A stretch of 64,000 nt of DNA from Pseudomonadota bacterium (GTDB taxonomy: Bacteria; Pseudomonadota; Gammaproteobacteria; Steroidobacterales; Steroidobacteraceae). Positions 53,063 through 61,652 of the stretch are shown in pieces; positions within the stretch are counted from its first letter, which is position 1; every line of letters begins with the position of its first letter. The position numbers and the translations under genes are program-made. The notes beneath the pieces were generated by a model. The model made no database searches. It was given only the letters and a program-made list of their open reading frames with translations, and was not told where the DNA came from. The stretch is taken from contig JAFEDS010000022.1 of assembly GCA_018241505.1 (NCBI GenBank), forward strand, positions 157,778 through 221,777, in the 5' to 3' direction.

Positions 53063-53190
53063 TCAGATCACCGCCTCGCGCCACAGATGGTCGCGCAAAC
53101 GGAACAGATCGCCGTCAGCCTCGAGTGGCGTCACGCCGTCAATTGTCAGCCTGCCCTCCGCGGCCGCAGACACTCTGGTGCGGCCAAAGT
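53063..53190 (-). pseudogene. Out-of-frame coding-like tail after the D-aminoacylase gene
   Basis: In the frame shifted by one from the amidohydrolase, this stretch reads FGRTRVSAAAEGRLTIDG and ends DHLWREAVI then TGA. It shows the high G+C third-position pattern of real genes. Its GVTPLEADGDLFRLRD segment resembles the end of beta-lactamase-associated beta domains. It may be the remains of a longer gene or the result of a one-base indel near 53190. Confidence 0.4.
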
Positions 53191-54837
53191 AGCTCGCAAC
53201 ACCTCTCCCGGCTTTGCGCCCGTATGCCGACCCTCGTCGATGACGAGTTGACCATTGACCAACACATAGTCGATGCCGCTGGGATAGGCCATCGGCTTCT
53301 CGAAGCTGGCCGCATCGTCGATGCGTTCGTAGTTGAACACCGTGACGTCGGCCTTCAGCCCTTCCCGAATTGCGCCCCGATCGGACAACCGCATTCGGGT
53401 GGCGGGCCATGACGTCGTCTTGCGTACGGCATCCTCGAGTGTCAGCACAGGGCGTCGCTTCACGTATTCGGCAATAACACGCGGAGCGTTTCCGTAGGCG
53501 CGCGGGTGAGGAAGGCCCAGCGCATCCATCTTGCCGGGCTCCTCGTTGGCACCCGCATCGCTGCCAATGCTCATCCAGGGAAATCGCAGCGCCGTTTCGA
53601 TATCCGGCCCACTCATCATGAAATATAACGCCATAGCGCGATTGGGGCGTGCATCCAACAGGATGTCCCAGGCGACATCGGGCGGGTCTCTGTGGAGATC
53701 TTTCGCGATGTCCGCAATGCTCTTGAAGCGATAACGGTCGTACCGGGGATTGAACGCATTCGCCAACATGATGCGATCCCAACCGCCGGCCGCCGCGACG
53801 GGATTCGACCAACCCGGCTGCGAATCCGCCAACAGCTCCTTCTTCAGGCGCCGGCGCACCTTCGGATCCTTCAGGCGCTGCATTCCCTTCCGGGATCCCT
53901 GCTCGAATACCGAGTTGGGCACAGTGATATCCAAGCCCGTGCCGGCGGCGTTGTAAACATACATGTCCGCGGCAATGTTGATGCCGCGCGCACGCGCCGA
54001 GTCGATGAGCCGGCCCGCCTCGGGCACGAGCTTGCCCCACCCCGGCGCATAGGCTCCCTTGAAGTGGAATATCTCCACCTGGATGCCCGATTGTTCCGCA
54101 ACTTCAATCGACTCGCCAATCGCCTGCAAGAGCTTCGCGCCCTCATCGCGCAGATGACTGGCATAAATGCCGTTATACCGGGCGGCAACGCGAGCCAGCT
54201 CCACGAGGTCCTCGGTGCTTTGAAAACTGTCGGGGGGATAGATCAGGGCCGTCGCGATTCCCATGGCCCCGGCGCGCATGGCTTGCGCCACGTGCGCTTT
54301 CATCTTCTCCATCTGCTCGGGGTTGGGCTTGCCGGCGCGGTCGCCCATGACTTCCACTCGCGCCTGGGCGGAGCTGTAGTAAGTACCGAAGTTGAGCGAA
54401 ATCCCTTGTGTGCGGAGCTGGTTGAAATAGTCCGCAATGCGCGCCGACGGAACCGGTGTGCCCCCCTCCCCCGCAATCGCCGTTGTCACACCGGCGCGCA
54501 GCTTGTTCTCGGCGAGGCCGTTTTTGAGCAGAACCTCGCCGGACTGGTCCATCATGTCAATCCAGCCCGGTGACACGTAGTCATTGGTGGCATCGATCTC
54601 ACGGCGGCCGTGTCCTGCAACGCGCCCGATCTTTGCGAAACGATCTCCCTTGATAGCCACATCGGCGTACACCCAGGGATTGCCCGAGCCATCGAGCACC
54701 CGGCCATTGCGAATGACCAGGTCGTACTCAGGCTCGTCAGCCGCGAACGCCAGCGTTATGGACAGCAGCGCGCCGAACGCCGCCACTTTGCAGAGGCGCT
54801 TCAAGCAACCGCCCGGGCGGGCTCGCGTTGCTTCCAT
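53146..54837 (-). CDS. D-aminoacylase / N-acyl-D-amino-acid deacylase family amidohydrolase lacking the HxH motif
   Basis: A 563-residue exported protein (signal peptide ending near AFAAD). It has the split beta-sandwich (VIRNGRVLDGSGNPW, VLVNGQLVIDEG) and TIM barrel of the family. His ligands in GIYASHLRDEG and VEIFHFKG and Asp in SIGSDAGAN are kept. The usual first motif IDxHxH reads PGWIDMMDQSG (90-100), so the HxH pair is missing. D-aminoacylases release D-amino acids from N-acyl forms. ATG at 54837 overlaps the transporter gene by 37 bases; TTG at 54804 overlaps its stop as TTGA and is a good alternative. Confidence 0.83.
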   Translation of the reverse strand: MEATRARPGGCLKRLCKVAAFGALLSITLAFAADEPEYDLVIRNGRVLDGSGNPWVYADVAIKGDRFAKIGRVAGHGRREIDATNDYVSPGWIDMMDQSGEVLLKNGLAENKLRAGVTTAIAGEGGTPVPSARIADYFNQLRTQGISLNFGTYYSSAQARVEVMGDRAGKPNPEQMEKMKAHVAQAMRAGAMGIATALIYPPDSFQSTEDLVELARVAARYNGIYASHLRDEGAKLLQAIGESIEVAEQSGIQVEIFHFKGAYAPGWGKLVPEAGRLIDSARARGINIAADMYVYNAAGTGLDITVPNSVFEQGSRKGMQRLKDPKVRRRLKKELLADSQPGWSNPVAAAGGWDRIMLANAFNPRYDRYRFKSIADIAKDLHRDPPDVAWDILLDARPNRAMALYFMMSGPDIETALRFPWMSIGSDAGANEEPGKMDALGLPHPRAYGNAPRVIAEYVKRRPVLTLEDAVRKTTSWPATRMRLSDRGAIREGLKADVTVFNYERIDDAASFEKPMAYPSGIDYVLVNGQLVIDEGRHTGAKPGEVLRATLAAPECLRPRRAG

Positions 54838-55916
54838 AGCCTCGCAACCCCCAAAGTCATGATCGGCAAGACATACACGGCGAGCAACACAAACGACAGC
54901 CAGCGATAACCCTGCCCGATCAGCGCAACCAACCCGAACCGATCCGCCAGAAAGACCGAAACCACCAGCAGCAGCCCGGTGGCCGCCAGGCGCAAAGAGG
55001 GTGACAGCGGCTGGCGGTGGCGTGATTGCCAGGCGTGCGCAATCCGCTCATTGATGGCATGGACGGAACCGGTGCCACATTCCAACAGGGCCGAGAAGAT
55101 CATGAGCTGGAATACGAGGTGGAATGCCGGCCGCTGCAGCTTTTGCAACAGAAAATCTGACGGCAGCGTCTCCTGACCGATCTGCGGGTAGTACGCCACC
55201 ATACAGATGAAAAACAACACCGCCGGGATCATGGCCAGCGGCCCCGCCAGTGCACCGGCGATCAGGGCGTCCTTCTGGCTGCGCAGATGACGCAGCACCG
55301 GCAGGATGAGAACCGCCCCATTGAGGTTGTATCCGGCGTAGGTGAGCCCACCCATCGCCCAGCCGGTGCTGGGGATATCCGCGGCCAAATTCGCGATCAC
55401 TCGGTCGCCGAACGTGGTCAGCGCCAGCACCACGAACAATGCATACACCCCATAGAGAAAGAACGACACCCATTTGAACAATCGTTCCACGGAGGCATTG
55501 CCATACGCCGCCACCGAAATGATGCCCGCCATGAGACACAGCGTCCCCATGAGCGGCGGCCAACCGAACACCGCGTGACCGATCGAACCGGCTGCCGCGC
55601 CGAACACCGCCAGCGTCAGAACGGTAAACAGGATGTTGGTGATTTCGTAGACCACCCACAGCGGACCGAGCAGGTTCTTGAAAAAGGTGCGGTAGTCCTG
55701 GCTGTTCGTGGCGCGCGCGAACTGAAACGTCACCACACACACGGCGCTCCAGATCAGCATGGCCAGCAACATGCCCAGCAGTCCCCCGCGAGGCCCGCTG
55801 GGCAGAAAGAACTCCACGAGCTCCCGGCCGGTCGCGTAGCCCCCGCCGATCACCACTGCCTTGAAGGCGAGCCCGGGTAACCAGTAGCGCTGAAACCGGG
55901 TCGACGAAGCGCTCAT
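54801..55916 (-). CDS. YkvI-like transporter of the APC superfamily
   Basis: A 371-residue membrane protein with about 10 helices. The opening (GLAFKAVVIGGGYATGRELVEFF) is the pattern of YkvI/SLC-like APC carriers, whose substrates are poorly known. Placement between dgcN and a D-aminoacylase gene suggests it carries an amino acid, possibly D-glutamate or an acylated form. It is 24 bases downstream of dgcN and on the same strand. Confidence 0.78.
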   Translation of the reverse strand: MSASSTRFQRYWLPGLAFKAVVIGGGYATGRELVEFFLPSGPRGGLLGMLLAMLIWSAVCVVTFQFARATNSQDYRTFFKNLLGPLWVVYEITNILFTVLTLAVFGAAAGSIGHAVFGWPPLMGTLCLMAGIISVAAYGNASVERLFKWVSFFLYGVYALFVVLALTTFGDRVIANLAADIPSTGWAMGGLTYAGYNLNGAVLILPVLRHLRSQKDALIAGALAGPLAMIPAVLFFICMVAYYPQIGQETLPSDFLLQKLQRPAFHLVFQLMIFSALLECGTGSVHAINERIAHAWQSRHRQPLSPSLRLAATGLLLVVSVFLADRFGLVALIGQGYRWLSFVLLAVYVLPIMTLGVARLWKQREPARAVA

Positions 55917-55940
55917 GGTTTTACGCCGCTCAGTGCGAGC

Positions 55941-56963
55941 TCACCAATCCGCAAGACACGCATCCAGCAGGCGCTCAAACTGCGGGCCGCCCCGCATCGG
56001 ATCGGCCACACTCAGTTTCAGGCGCGCACTTTCCTGCGCCATCAGATCTCGGGCCGCCTCCTCCGACAGGTGCGAGGTGTTGAGACTGATGCCGGCGCAA
56101 CGGATTCGCGGGTTGGTCCGGCGCCCGATCCGCAGATTCAGGTCAATCGTTTCTTCGAGTGTCGGCAAAGCGAAATCAGGCCATGCCAGCATGGACGTGC
56201 GGCCTGCCTCGTGGCAAACCACAATGACATCGGGCTGACTGCCATGCAGCAGGCCCATGGAGACTGCCGCGTAAGCGGGATGGAAGAGCGAGCCCTGGCC
56301 TTCGATCACATCCCAGTGGTCCGCGGCGGCATCGGGGCTGAGCAGTTCCGCGGCGCCGGCTTCAAAGTCGGAGATCACCGCGTCCATCGCAATGCCGCGG
56401 CCCGCCAGCATGATGCCGGTCTGTCCCGTGGCCCGAAAATCCACGTTGATGCCTCGCGCCTCGAATGATCGGGCAATGGCCAGCGCCGTGTATTTCTTGC
56501 CGAGCGCACAATCGGTGCCCACCGCCAGCAGGCGCTTGCCAGAACGCTTGAGACCGGTGGCGACCGGAATATTCGCAGGCGGGGTGCGCACGTCGATCAG
56601 GCGGCGTTGGCAACGCTCGGCCGTGCTCTTCAACTCCGGGACCGCTGCGAGGCGCATGTGCATCCCGCTGACGATATCGAGTCCCGCCTCCAGCGCCTCA
56701 ACGAGCGCGGGTATCCAGTTCGGTGCCACAAAACCGCCCGCGTTCGCCACCCCGATCAACAGCGAGCGCGCACCCGCATCGCGCGCCTGGGCAGGTCGCA
56801 TCCACGGCAAGCCCGCTGTAATCGTCGCTTCAGGCACGCTGAATTCGCCGATACAGCGTTCCGGTGCCCAATCCTTGAGGCCCAGCGCGGTCTTGGCAAC
56901 ACCCAACACAGTGGCATCGCCGAGGAACAGCAGGTACGGCTGCGGTAAAACAAGAGTAGTCAT
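55941..56963 (-). CDS. dgcN: DUF1611 P-loop protein, DgcN-like D-glutamate N-acetyltransferase
   Basis: A 340-residue protein of the DUF1611 family, with a P-loop-like AVGTDCALGKKYTALA segment (around 145-160), a Rossmann-like N-terminus and the IEGQGSLFHPAYAAVSMG motif. DUF1611 enzymes called DgcN acetylate D-glutamate as the first step of its breakdown and are encoded next to DgcA. Here the gene starts in an ATGA overlap with the dgcA-like gene, exactly that pairing. Substrate preference has not been shown for this protein. Confidence 0.8.
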   Translation of the reverse strand: MTTLVLPQPYLLFLGDATVLGVAKTALGLKDWAPERCIGEFSVPEATITAGLPWMRPAQARDAGARSLLIGVANAGGFVAPNWIPALVEALEAGLDIVSGMHMRLAAVPELKSTAERCQRRLIDVRTPPANIPVATGLKRSGKRLLAVGTDCALGKKYTALAIARSFEARGINVDFRATGQTGIMLAGRGIAMDAVISDFEAGAAELLSPDAAADHWDVIEGQGSLFHPAYAAVSMGLLHGSQPDVIVVCHEAGRTSMLAWPDFALPTLEETIDLNLRIGRRTNPRIRCAGISLNTSHLSEEAARDLMAQESARLKLSVADPMRGGPQFERLLDACLADW

Positions 56964-57973
56964 GTGGTCGGTCCGCCCCAGATAGTGTCCGCGCAATCGA
57001 TGATTCCCGTGTCGTATGAGATGGCGGCCGCACGATCCTTCGCGATGAACAGGGGGCCATCGAGATCGACGACGTCACACAACTGGCCGAGTACGAACGC
57101 GGGTGCCATCGCCCAGCTCGAACCGACCATGTTGCCCACCATGACTTCCAGGCCGAGACGCCGGCATTCGGCCTCCATCAGCAGTGCCTCGGTCAACCCG
57201 CCGCATTTGTCGAGTTTGATGTTGACGGCATCGAAGCGACCCACCAACCCCTCGATGTCCGCGAGCACCTGGACGCTTTCATCCGCAGCCACGGTAATGG
57301 GATAGTCAAAAACGTCCATGTCGGCTTCCTTGCCACGGGCAAGCGGTTGCTCGAGCAGCTTGACGCCCGAATCAATCAGGATGGATACGAGTCGCCCCAG
57401 GGTATCCGTGGTGAATCCCTGGTTCGCATCCACGCCCATCCAGACATCAGGACGCGCGGCGCGTACCGCTCTCACGCGCTCGATGTCCGTATCGAGATCG
57501 CCGGTCAATTTCAGCTTGAGCGCACGCGCCTGCGAGAAGGCCTTTGCACCCGCGGCCATGACTGCCGGATCCTCAGCGCCCAGGGTGAAGGTGGTGGTCA
57601 ACAGCTTTTTCCTGTCCAGTCCCGCCTGCCTCCATACCGGAATACCCGTCCTCTTTGCTTCCAAATCCCACAGGGCACAGTCAACGGCATTGCGCGCGCC
57701 GCCCGCCGGCATGATCTCTCGCAAGCGCTGCCGCGAGATACCCGATTCGATCTCGGCGCGATGAGCTTCGATCAATGCGAGCATGCGGTCGGGGACATCG
57801 CCGAGATAGTAGACTCCGGCCGCCTCGCCCGTCCCCCGCCGTTGCAGATCGCTCAACACGACGATCACCACCTGGACTTCCGTAAACGTGTAGCCGGAAA
57901 TCCGGAAAGGCGCCTTGTAGGGCAGACTCTCCGCAAATACGTCCAACGACAGTCGCGGGCTCGTTCGGCTCAT
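56960..57973 (-). CDS. dgcA: Enolase-superfamily epimerase, DgcA-like N-acetyl-D-glutamate racemase / dipeptide epimerase
   Basis: A 337-residue protein with the muconate-lactonizing/epimerase subgroup residues: K153 and K155 (LKLKL), metal ligands D182, E208 and D231, and K253 (VNIKLDK). Such enzymes epimerise the alpha carbon of dipeptides or N-acyl amino acids. Pairing with dgcN favours N-acetyl-D-glutamate to N-acetyl-L-glutamate. L-Ala-D/L-Glu epimerase is the main alternative. Both ends overlap neighbours as ATGA. Confidence 0.82.
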   Translation of the reverse strand: MSRTSPRLSLDVFAESLPYKAPFRISGYTFTEVQVVIVVLSDLQRRGTGEAAGVYYLGDVPDRMLALIEAHRAEIESGISRQRLREIMPAGGARNAVDCALWDLEAKRTGIPVWRQAGLDRKKLLTTTFTLGAEDPAVMAAGAKAFSQARALKLKLTGDLDTDIERVRAVRAARPDVWMGVDANQGFTTDTLGRLVSILIDSGVKLLEQPLARGKEADMDVFDYPITVAADESVQVLADIEGLVGRFDAVNIKLDKCGGLTEALLMEAECRRLGLEVMVGNMVGSSWAMAPAFVLGQLCDVVDLDGPLFIAKDRAAAISYDTGIIDCADTIWGGPTT

Positions 57974-58926
57974 ATCAACATGTCCTCGAGCCACCGCGCC
58001 GTCTCGTCAAAGGCGCGGTCGGCAACGCGAGCCATTGACACCGCCTCCAGAAAACTGTGAGTCGCTCCAGGATAAATAACGGTTTGTGCCGGCACGCCGG
58101 CTGCCCGCAACTTGTTACCCATCGCAACACTCTCATCGTGCATGACATCACACTCGGGTATGGCGAGGAAGGCGGGCGGCAGCCCGCGCACATCCGCGTG
58201 CAGCGGCGCAGCCAATGGATCGAGGGGATCGGTGTTGCCGAGATAATTACTCCAGAAGGCCTGCATTTCCCCCGGATCCCACAGATAGCCGCCCTGTCCA
58301 TAGCGCTTGAACGATTCGCTCGCGCATCCCGCATCGAAACAGCCGTAGTTGAGGACCATCGCCCGCAACGTGCCCGGCTCGCCCCAGTCGCGAAGTTTCA
58401 AACCCACGGATACCGTCATCGCCGCGCCCGCCGAGTCACCGCCCAGCGCAAGCCGATTTGGGTTGATACCTAGTGTAGGTCCTTCCCGTTGCAGCCACCG
58501 AACAACCGCGAGCGTCTCGTCAATGGCACGCGGAAACCTCACTTCCGGCGACAGGGAATAATCGACTCCGATGACGACGGCGCCGGATCGCGCTGCGTAC
58601 TCGCGCATGATGCGGTCATGCGTATCCAGGCTGAAAAGAGTCCAGCCCCCGCCGTGAAGGTAGAGGAATGCGGGCCTGTCCTTACCGGTCCGGGCCTCAT
58701 AAATGCGTACCCGCACACGACCCTGGTACCAGTCCACCATTCGCTCCGTGGTGACAACCATTTGCGGGCCGCCGGGCGTAAACCGTCCGCGAACCTGGTC
58801 AGCAATACGGCGGGCCTCCGCCAGCGGCACGGAATTCAACGATGGATACTCCCGCCACGCGGCGCCCATGCGCTCAACGAACAGTCGTATCTGGGGGTCG
58901 AGATCGTTTCGGGCTTCATGTGTCAT
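57970..58926 (-). CDS. Hormone-sensitive-lipase-family alpha/beta hydrolase
   Basis: A 318-residue protein with the HGGG oxyanion motif (91-94, LYLHGGGW), nucleophile S165 in GGDSAGAA, Asp in PECDVMHDE and His in YPGATHSF. The family hydrolyses short esters. It is first in the dgcA-dgcN operon and overlaps dgcA by 4 bases. It may remove an ester or acyl group ahead of the amino-acid steps. ATG at 58926 is chosen over 58998, because the recognisable fold begins there. Confidence 0.87.
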   Translation of the reverse strand: MTHEARNDLDPQIRLFVERMGAAWREYPSLNSVPLAEARRIADQVRGRFTPGGPQMVVTTERMVDWYQGRVRVRIYEARTGKDRPAFLYLHGGGWTLFSLDTHDRIMREYAARSGAVVIGVDYSLSPEVRFPRAIDETLAVVRWLQREGPTLGINPNRLALGGDSAGAAMTVSVGLKLRDWGEPGTLRAMVLNYGCFDAGCASESFKRYGQGGYLWDPGEMQAFWSNYLGNTDPLDPLAAPLHADVRGLPPAFLAIPECDVMHDESVAMGNKLRAAGVPAQTVIYPGATHSFLEAVSMARVADRAFDETARWLEDMLI

Positions 58927-59046
58927 GCCCGAAAGCCTACCGCGCCGCGCCGGCCGCCCCTGTTTCGCCGAGGCCATTCGTTCGTTCCAGGGGGCCAAAG
59001 GATGCCGTGCGGACCGATCGCGCGGGCATCCCGGCTGACAGATCAG

Positions 59047-59820
59047 CTAAAACGCATACACCAGGTTTACGGTCATCACCGTGTCCAGCTTCTTCAGTCC
59101 TGGAGGCGGCTTCGTGTTGTCAGTGAGGCCGTAGCCCAGGCTGACCGCCAGCTTGTCGGACATCTTCACAGCCAGTGCCAGCGTGTTCGTAATCAACGTA
59201 TTGCCCGAGCCGGCTTCCAGCAGCGCCTTGTTGGTCAGAGTGGTGCTGCTGGTCAGCACCTGCGAGTAGTCCAGGCCCGCGGTAAAAATGGCGCCGCCGT
59301 TACTGTCTCCCGGGAGCCGCTGGACCACGGCGCCGCGATCGTCTTTCACCAACTCCTCGGGCCGCAGGCGCCGGTAACCGACACCGGCCTGAGCTGTCAG
59401 CTTCGTATCGTTGGAATTGAGGATCTTGTAGCCCAGGCCGCCGGTAGCGCTCGCCTGATACTGAAAGCCCGAGAACATGTCGTGATCGTAACGCAGGGCG
59501 CCGAAGGTAAAGAGCGTTGAGGTCAGATCGTAGTTGGATTGCCACCGGGCCTGCCAACGCTCTGCGGACACGATCCCGGCGCTGCTGCCATACAGGCCGG
59601 CGAGATCCAGCGCGTGCTTCCAGGGCCCGTCGTACCTTTCCAGGTCCAAAGCGGCATTGAACGACTTCGCCTCGCTATTGCCGTGCGAGCTGAGGAAGCC
59701 TGCCTGTCCCTTGCCCGTCCAGACACCTTCCGGGGGTGGCGGCGCGTCGGCGCCATGACAAACGACGGTCCCGAGCATCGCGCAGGCGGCGAATGAACGC
59801 CGCGCAAAATTGAACTTCAT
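59047..59820 (-). CDS. DUF481 (YdiY-like) outer-membrane beta-barrel protein
   Basis: A 257-residue protein with a signal peptide (1-25, VVCHGADA) and alternating hydrophobic beta strands ending in VNLVYAF, as in DUF481 proteins. Length and the WTGKGQAGFLSSHGNSEAKS opening fit. Its function is not defined; related genes are sometimes salt- or acid-induced. ATG at 59820 has AAGGAGAG upstream. It is 14 bases after mscL and is probably co-transcribed with it. Confidence 0.85.
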   Translation of the reverse strand: MKFNFARRSFAACAMLGTVVCHGADAPPPPEGVWTGKGQAGFLSSHGNSEAKSFNAALDLERYDGPWKHALDLAGLYGSSAGIVSAERWQARWQSNYDLTSTLFTFGALRYDHDMFSGFQYQASATGGLGYKILNSNDTKLTAQAGVGYRRLRPEELVKDDRGAVVQRLPGDSNGGAIFTAGLDYSQVLTSSTTLTNKALLEAGSGNTLITNTLALAVKMSDKLAVSLGYGLTDNTKPPPGLKKLDTVMTVNLVYAF

Positions 59821-59834
59821 TGTTGCTCTCTCCT

Positions 59835-60233
59835 TCAGCGCTGACGCAACGCGTCGCGAATCTCTTCGAGCAGCACTTCCTGACGGGGCGGTGCCGCCGG
59901 CGGGGCAGCGACGGCAACCGGGGGCTTCTTCAAAGAGTTGATGGCGCGCAGCGCGAGGAACAACACCAGGGCAATGATCGCAAAGTCGAACACGGCCTGC
60001 AGAAACACGCCATATTTCAGCAGCACCGGCTGACCCTTCGGGTCTGCGCCGAGTGCCATGGCGAGATCGCTGAAGTTGACCCCGCCGACCAGCATGCCGA
60101 TCGGCGGCATCACAACGTCCGCTACGAGCGAGGAGACAATCTTGCCAAATGCGCCGCCGATGATGACACCGATGGCCATATCGACCACATTGCCCTTCAT
60201 GGCGAACTCTTTGAACTCGGTTGCTATGCCCAC
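59835..60233 (-). CDS. mscL: Large-conductance mechanosensitive channel MscL
   Basis: A 132-residue protein with the MscL pattern: N-terminal helix ([25 protein letters not shown], a landmark from residue 7), first membrane helix, periplasmic loop, second helix ([20 protein letters not shown]) and C-terminal helix with [10 protein letters not shown]. It opens under membrane tension to release solutes on hypo-osmotic shock. The start is GTG at 60233 with GGGGAGAA 6 bases upstream; the frame to 60329 is unsupported. Confidence 0.94.
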   Translation of the reverse strand: MGIATEFKEFAMKGNVVDMAIGVIIGGAFGKIVSSLVADVVMPPIGMLVGGVNFSDLAMALGADPKGQPVLLKYGVFLQAVFDFAIIALVLFLALRAINSLKKPPVAVAAPPAAPPRQEVLLEEIRDALRQR

Positions 60234-60365
60234 GGTCTGATTCTCCCCGGATAAATGTGTTGGGTGACACCCACTTGGGTCACGATAGTGTGGAACCGAC
60301 CGGGAGGAGCAACTGTAAAAGACTGTCAAATCGGCGCAGGCGCGGCCCGCCGAGCGGTGGCGCGA

Positions 60366-60758
60366 TCAGGAGTGCGCCACCGCCGCAATTGCGTCGATTT
60401 CCACCAATGCCCCGAAGTGAAGCGGACCGGTAGGAATCACGGCACGAGCAGGCCGATGGTTGCCGAGGACTGCCGCATAGGCCGCATTCACTGCAGGCCA
60501 CAACTCGACATCGGCAATGTAGATATTCACCTTGAGAAGGTCGGGCAGCTCGGACCCGGCGGCCCGCAGAATGGCCCTGACGCTGGACAGCGCGCGGCGT
60601 GTCTGTGCCGCGACATCACCCGCCTCCGCATCAGACATGCCGGCCGTGCGGCCCAGTTGACCTGAAATGTAAAGCACGCCCTGGTGCAGCGTCGCGTGGG
60701 AATAGTGTCCTCCCGGCACGGGAAGCTCGTTTGATTGGATGATTCGGACGGAACTCAT
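60366..60758 (-). CDS. RidA-family reactive enamine/imine deaminase
   Basis: A 130-residue protein of the RidA/YjgF family (HATLHQGVLYISGQLGR, KVNIYIADVELWPAVNAAY, VIPTGPLHFGALVEIDAIA). The C-terminal catalytic Arg of archetypal RidA (RxxV) reads ARAVIPTG, so Arg 109 region appears kept. These enzymes hydrolyse enamines from Ser/Thr dehydratases; a Thr/Ser ammonia-lyase is encoded at 28556-29536. ATG at 60758 has CAGGAG upstream. It follows the aldolase gene by 37 bases. Confidence 0.87.
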   Translation of the reverse strand: MSSVRIIQSNELPVPGGHYSHATLHQGVLYISGQLGRTAGMSDAEAGDVAAQTRRALSSVRAILRAAGSELPDLLKVNIYIADVELWPAVNAAYAAVLGNHRPARAVIPTGPLHFGALVEIDAIAAVAHS

Positions 60759-60795
60759 GCAAGACTCCTGCGAAATCACCCAAAGACTAACAGAT

Positions 60796-61575
60796 TCATT
60801 TCCGCGCCGCCGTCGCGGACCGTAAACCCGCCGCGGCTGATTGCTGAAGGAAAGTAACGTCGCTTCCAACCGTCACCAGGCTGTAGCCCATCGCAACGAG
60901 CCGCTGCGCGGAATACGGCGGAAGCGCAGTGCACCCGGCCCATTTCCCGAGCTTGCGCGCCACCGCCGCGACTTCCGCTACCGCGGCGTCAAAACGTGTA
61001 TCCGCATAATCGCCCATGCAACCGAGACTGATGGTGAGGTCCAGGGGACCCAGAAACAACATGTCGATGCCATCCACCGCCAGGATGTCGGGCGCATTGG
61101 CAAGACCGCGGGCGCTCTCGATCATCGCGACAACCAACATCTCCTGGTCGTATCTCGAGTAATAGTCCATCGACTCGGAACCCCAGCCCGCCGCCCGTGA
61201 GACGGTGAAGTGCGCGCCGCGCGAGCCGCGAGGCGCAAACCGACAGGCCGCCAGCAGCGCGCGGGCTTCGTCGGCGCTTTCAACATTTGGCACCATGATC
61301 CCTTCAGCGCCCGAGTCCAATACCACTTTCAGTGTGTGAGCGTGGATATTGCCAACGCGAACCAGCAGTGTGGACTGCCCGGCGCTCGCAATGGATCTCA
61401 TCTGGTCGATGGTGTTTTCAACGCCATGCGGTGAATGCTCCTGATCGATGATCAGCGCATCGAAGCCGCTGGCGCCGAGAATTTCGGCGACGGCCGGACT
61501 GCCGGCAAACAACCAGGCAGCGGCACCCGCTTGACCTGAGCGCAAGCGATGCTTGAGGCGGTTGGTCCTGAACAT
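60796..61575 (-). CDS. HpcH/HpaI-family aldolase
   Basis: A 259-residue class II pyruvate aldolase-like protein: IDQEHSPHG (metal Glu/His region), RVGNIHAHTLKVVLDSGAEGIMVPNVES, and FLGPLDLTISLG. Members cleave 4-hydroxy-2-oxo acids to pyruvate and an aldehyde. ATG at 61575 has GAGGG upstream. It shares the 61576-61652 divergent region with the hydrolase gene and is probably in one operon with the RidA gene. Confidence 0.88.
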   Translation of the reverse strand: MFRTNRLKHRLRSGQAGAAAWLFAGSPAVAEILGASGFDALIIDQEHSPHGVENTIDQMRSIASAGQSTLLVRVGNIHAHTLKVVLDSGAEGIMVPNVESADEARALLAACRFAPRGSRGAHFTVSRAAGWGSESMDYYSRYDQEMLVVAMIESARGLANAPDILAVDGIDMLFLGPLDLTISLGCMGDYADTRFDAAVAEVAAVARKLGKWAGCTALPPYSAQRLVAMGYSLVTVGSDVTFLQQSAAAGLRSATAARK

Positions 61576-61602
61576 TCAGCGAAGCCCTCATTGCCAGATG
61601 GG

Positions 61603-61638
61603 AAAATAGTAGCCAAAATAGTGACCAAAATAAACTCA
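61603..61638. repeat. Three tandem 12-bp repeats in the aldolase/hydrolase divergent promoter
   Basis: AAAATAGTAGCC, AAAATAGTGACC and AAAATAAACTCA follow one another without gaps. The 12-bp step places each copy on about the same DNA face. On the + strand TTGCCA (61591-61596) and CAAAAT (61614-61619), 17 bases apart, could be a -35/-10 pair overlapping the repeats. Likely operator for the GntR-type regulator at 62561, by inference. Confidence 0.55.
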
Positions 61639-61652
61639 CCCGGCAAGGCGCT

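Noticed and set aside
53692-54573. Plus-strand open frame opposite the D-aminoacylase gene
   Set aside because: Shadow of the amidohydrolase; no domain or ribosome binding site.
60263-60284. Imperfect inverted repeat in the mscL leader
   Set aside because: The arms need a 2-base bulge and no regulator or structure class fits; could be chance.
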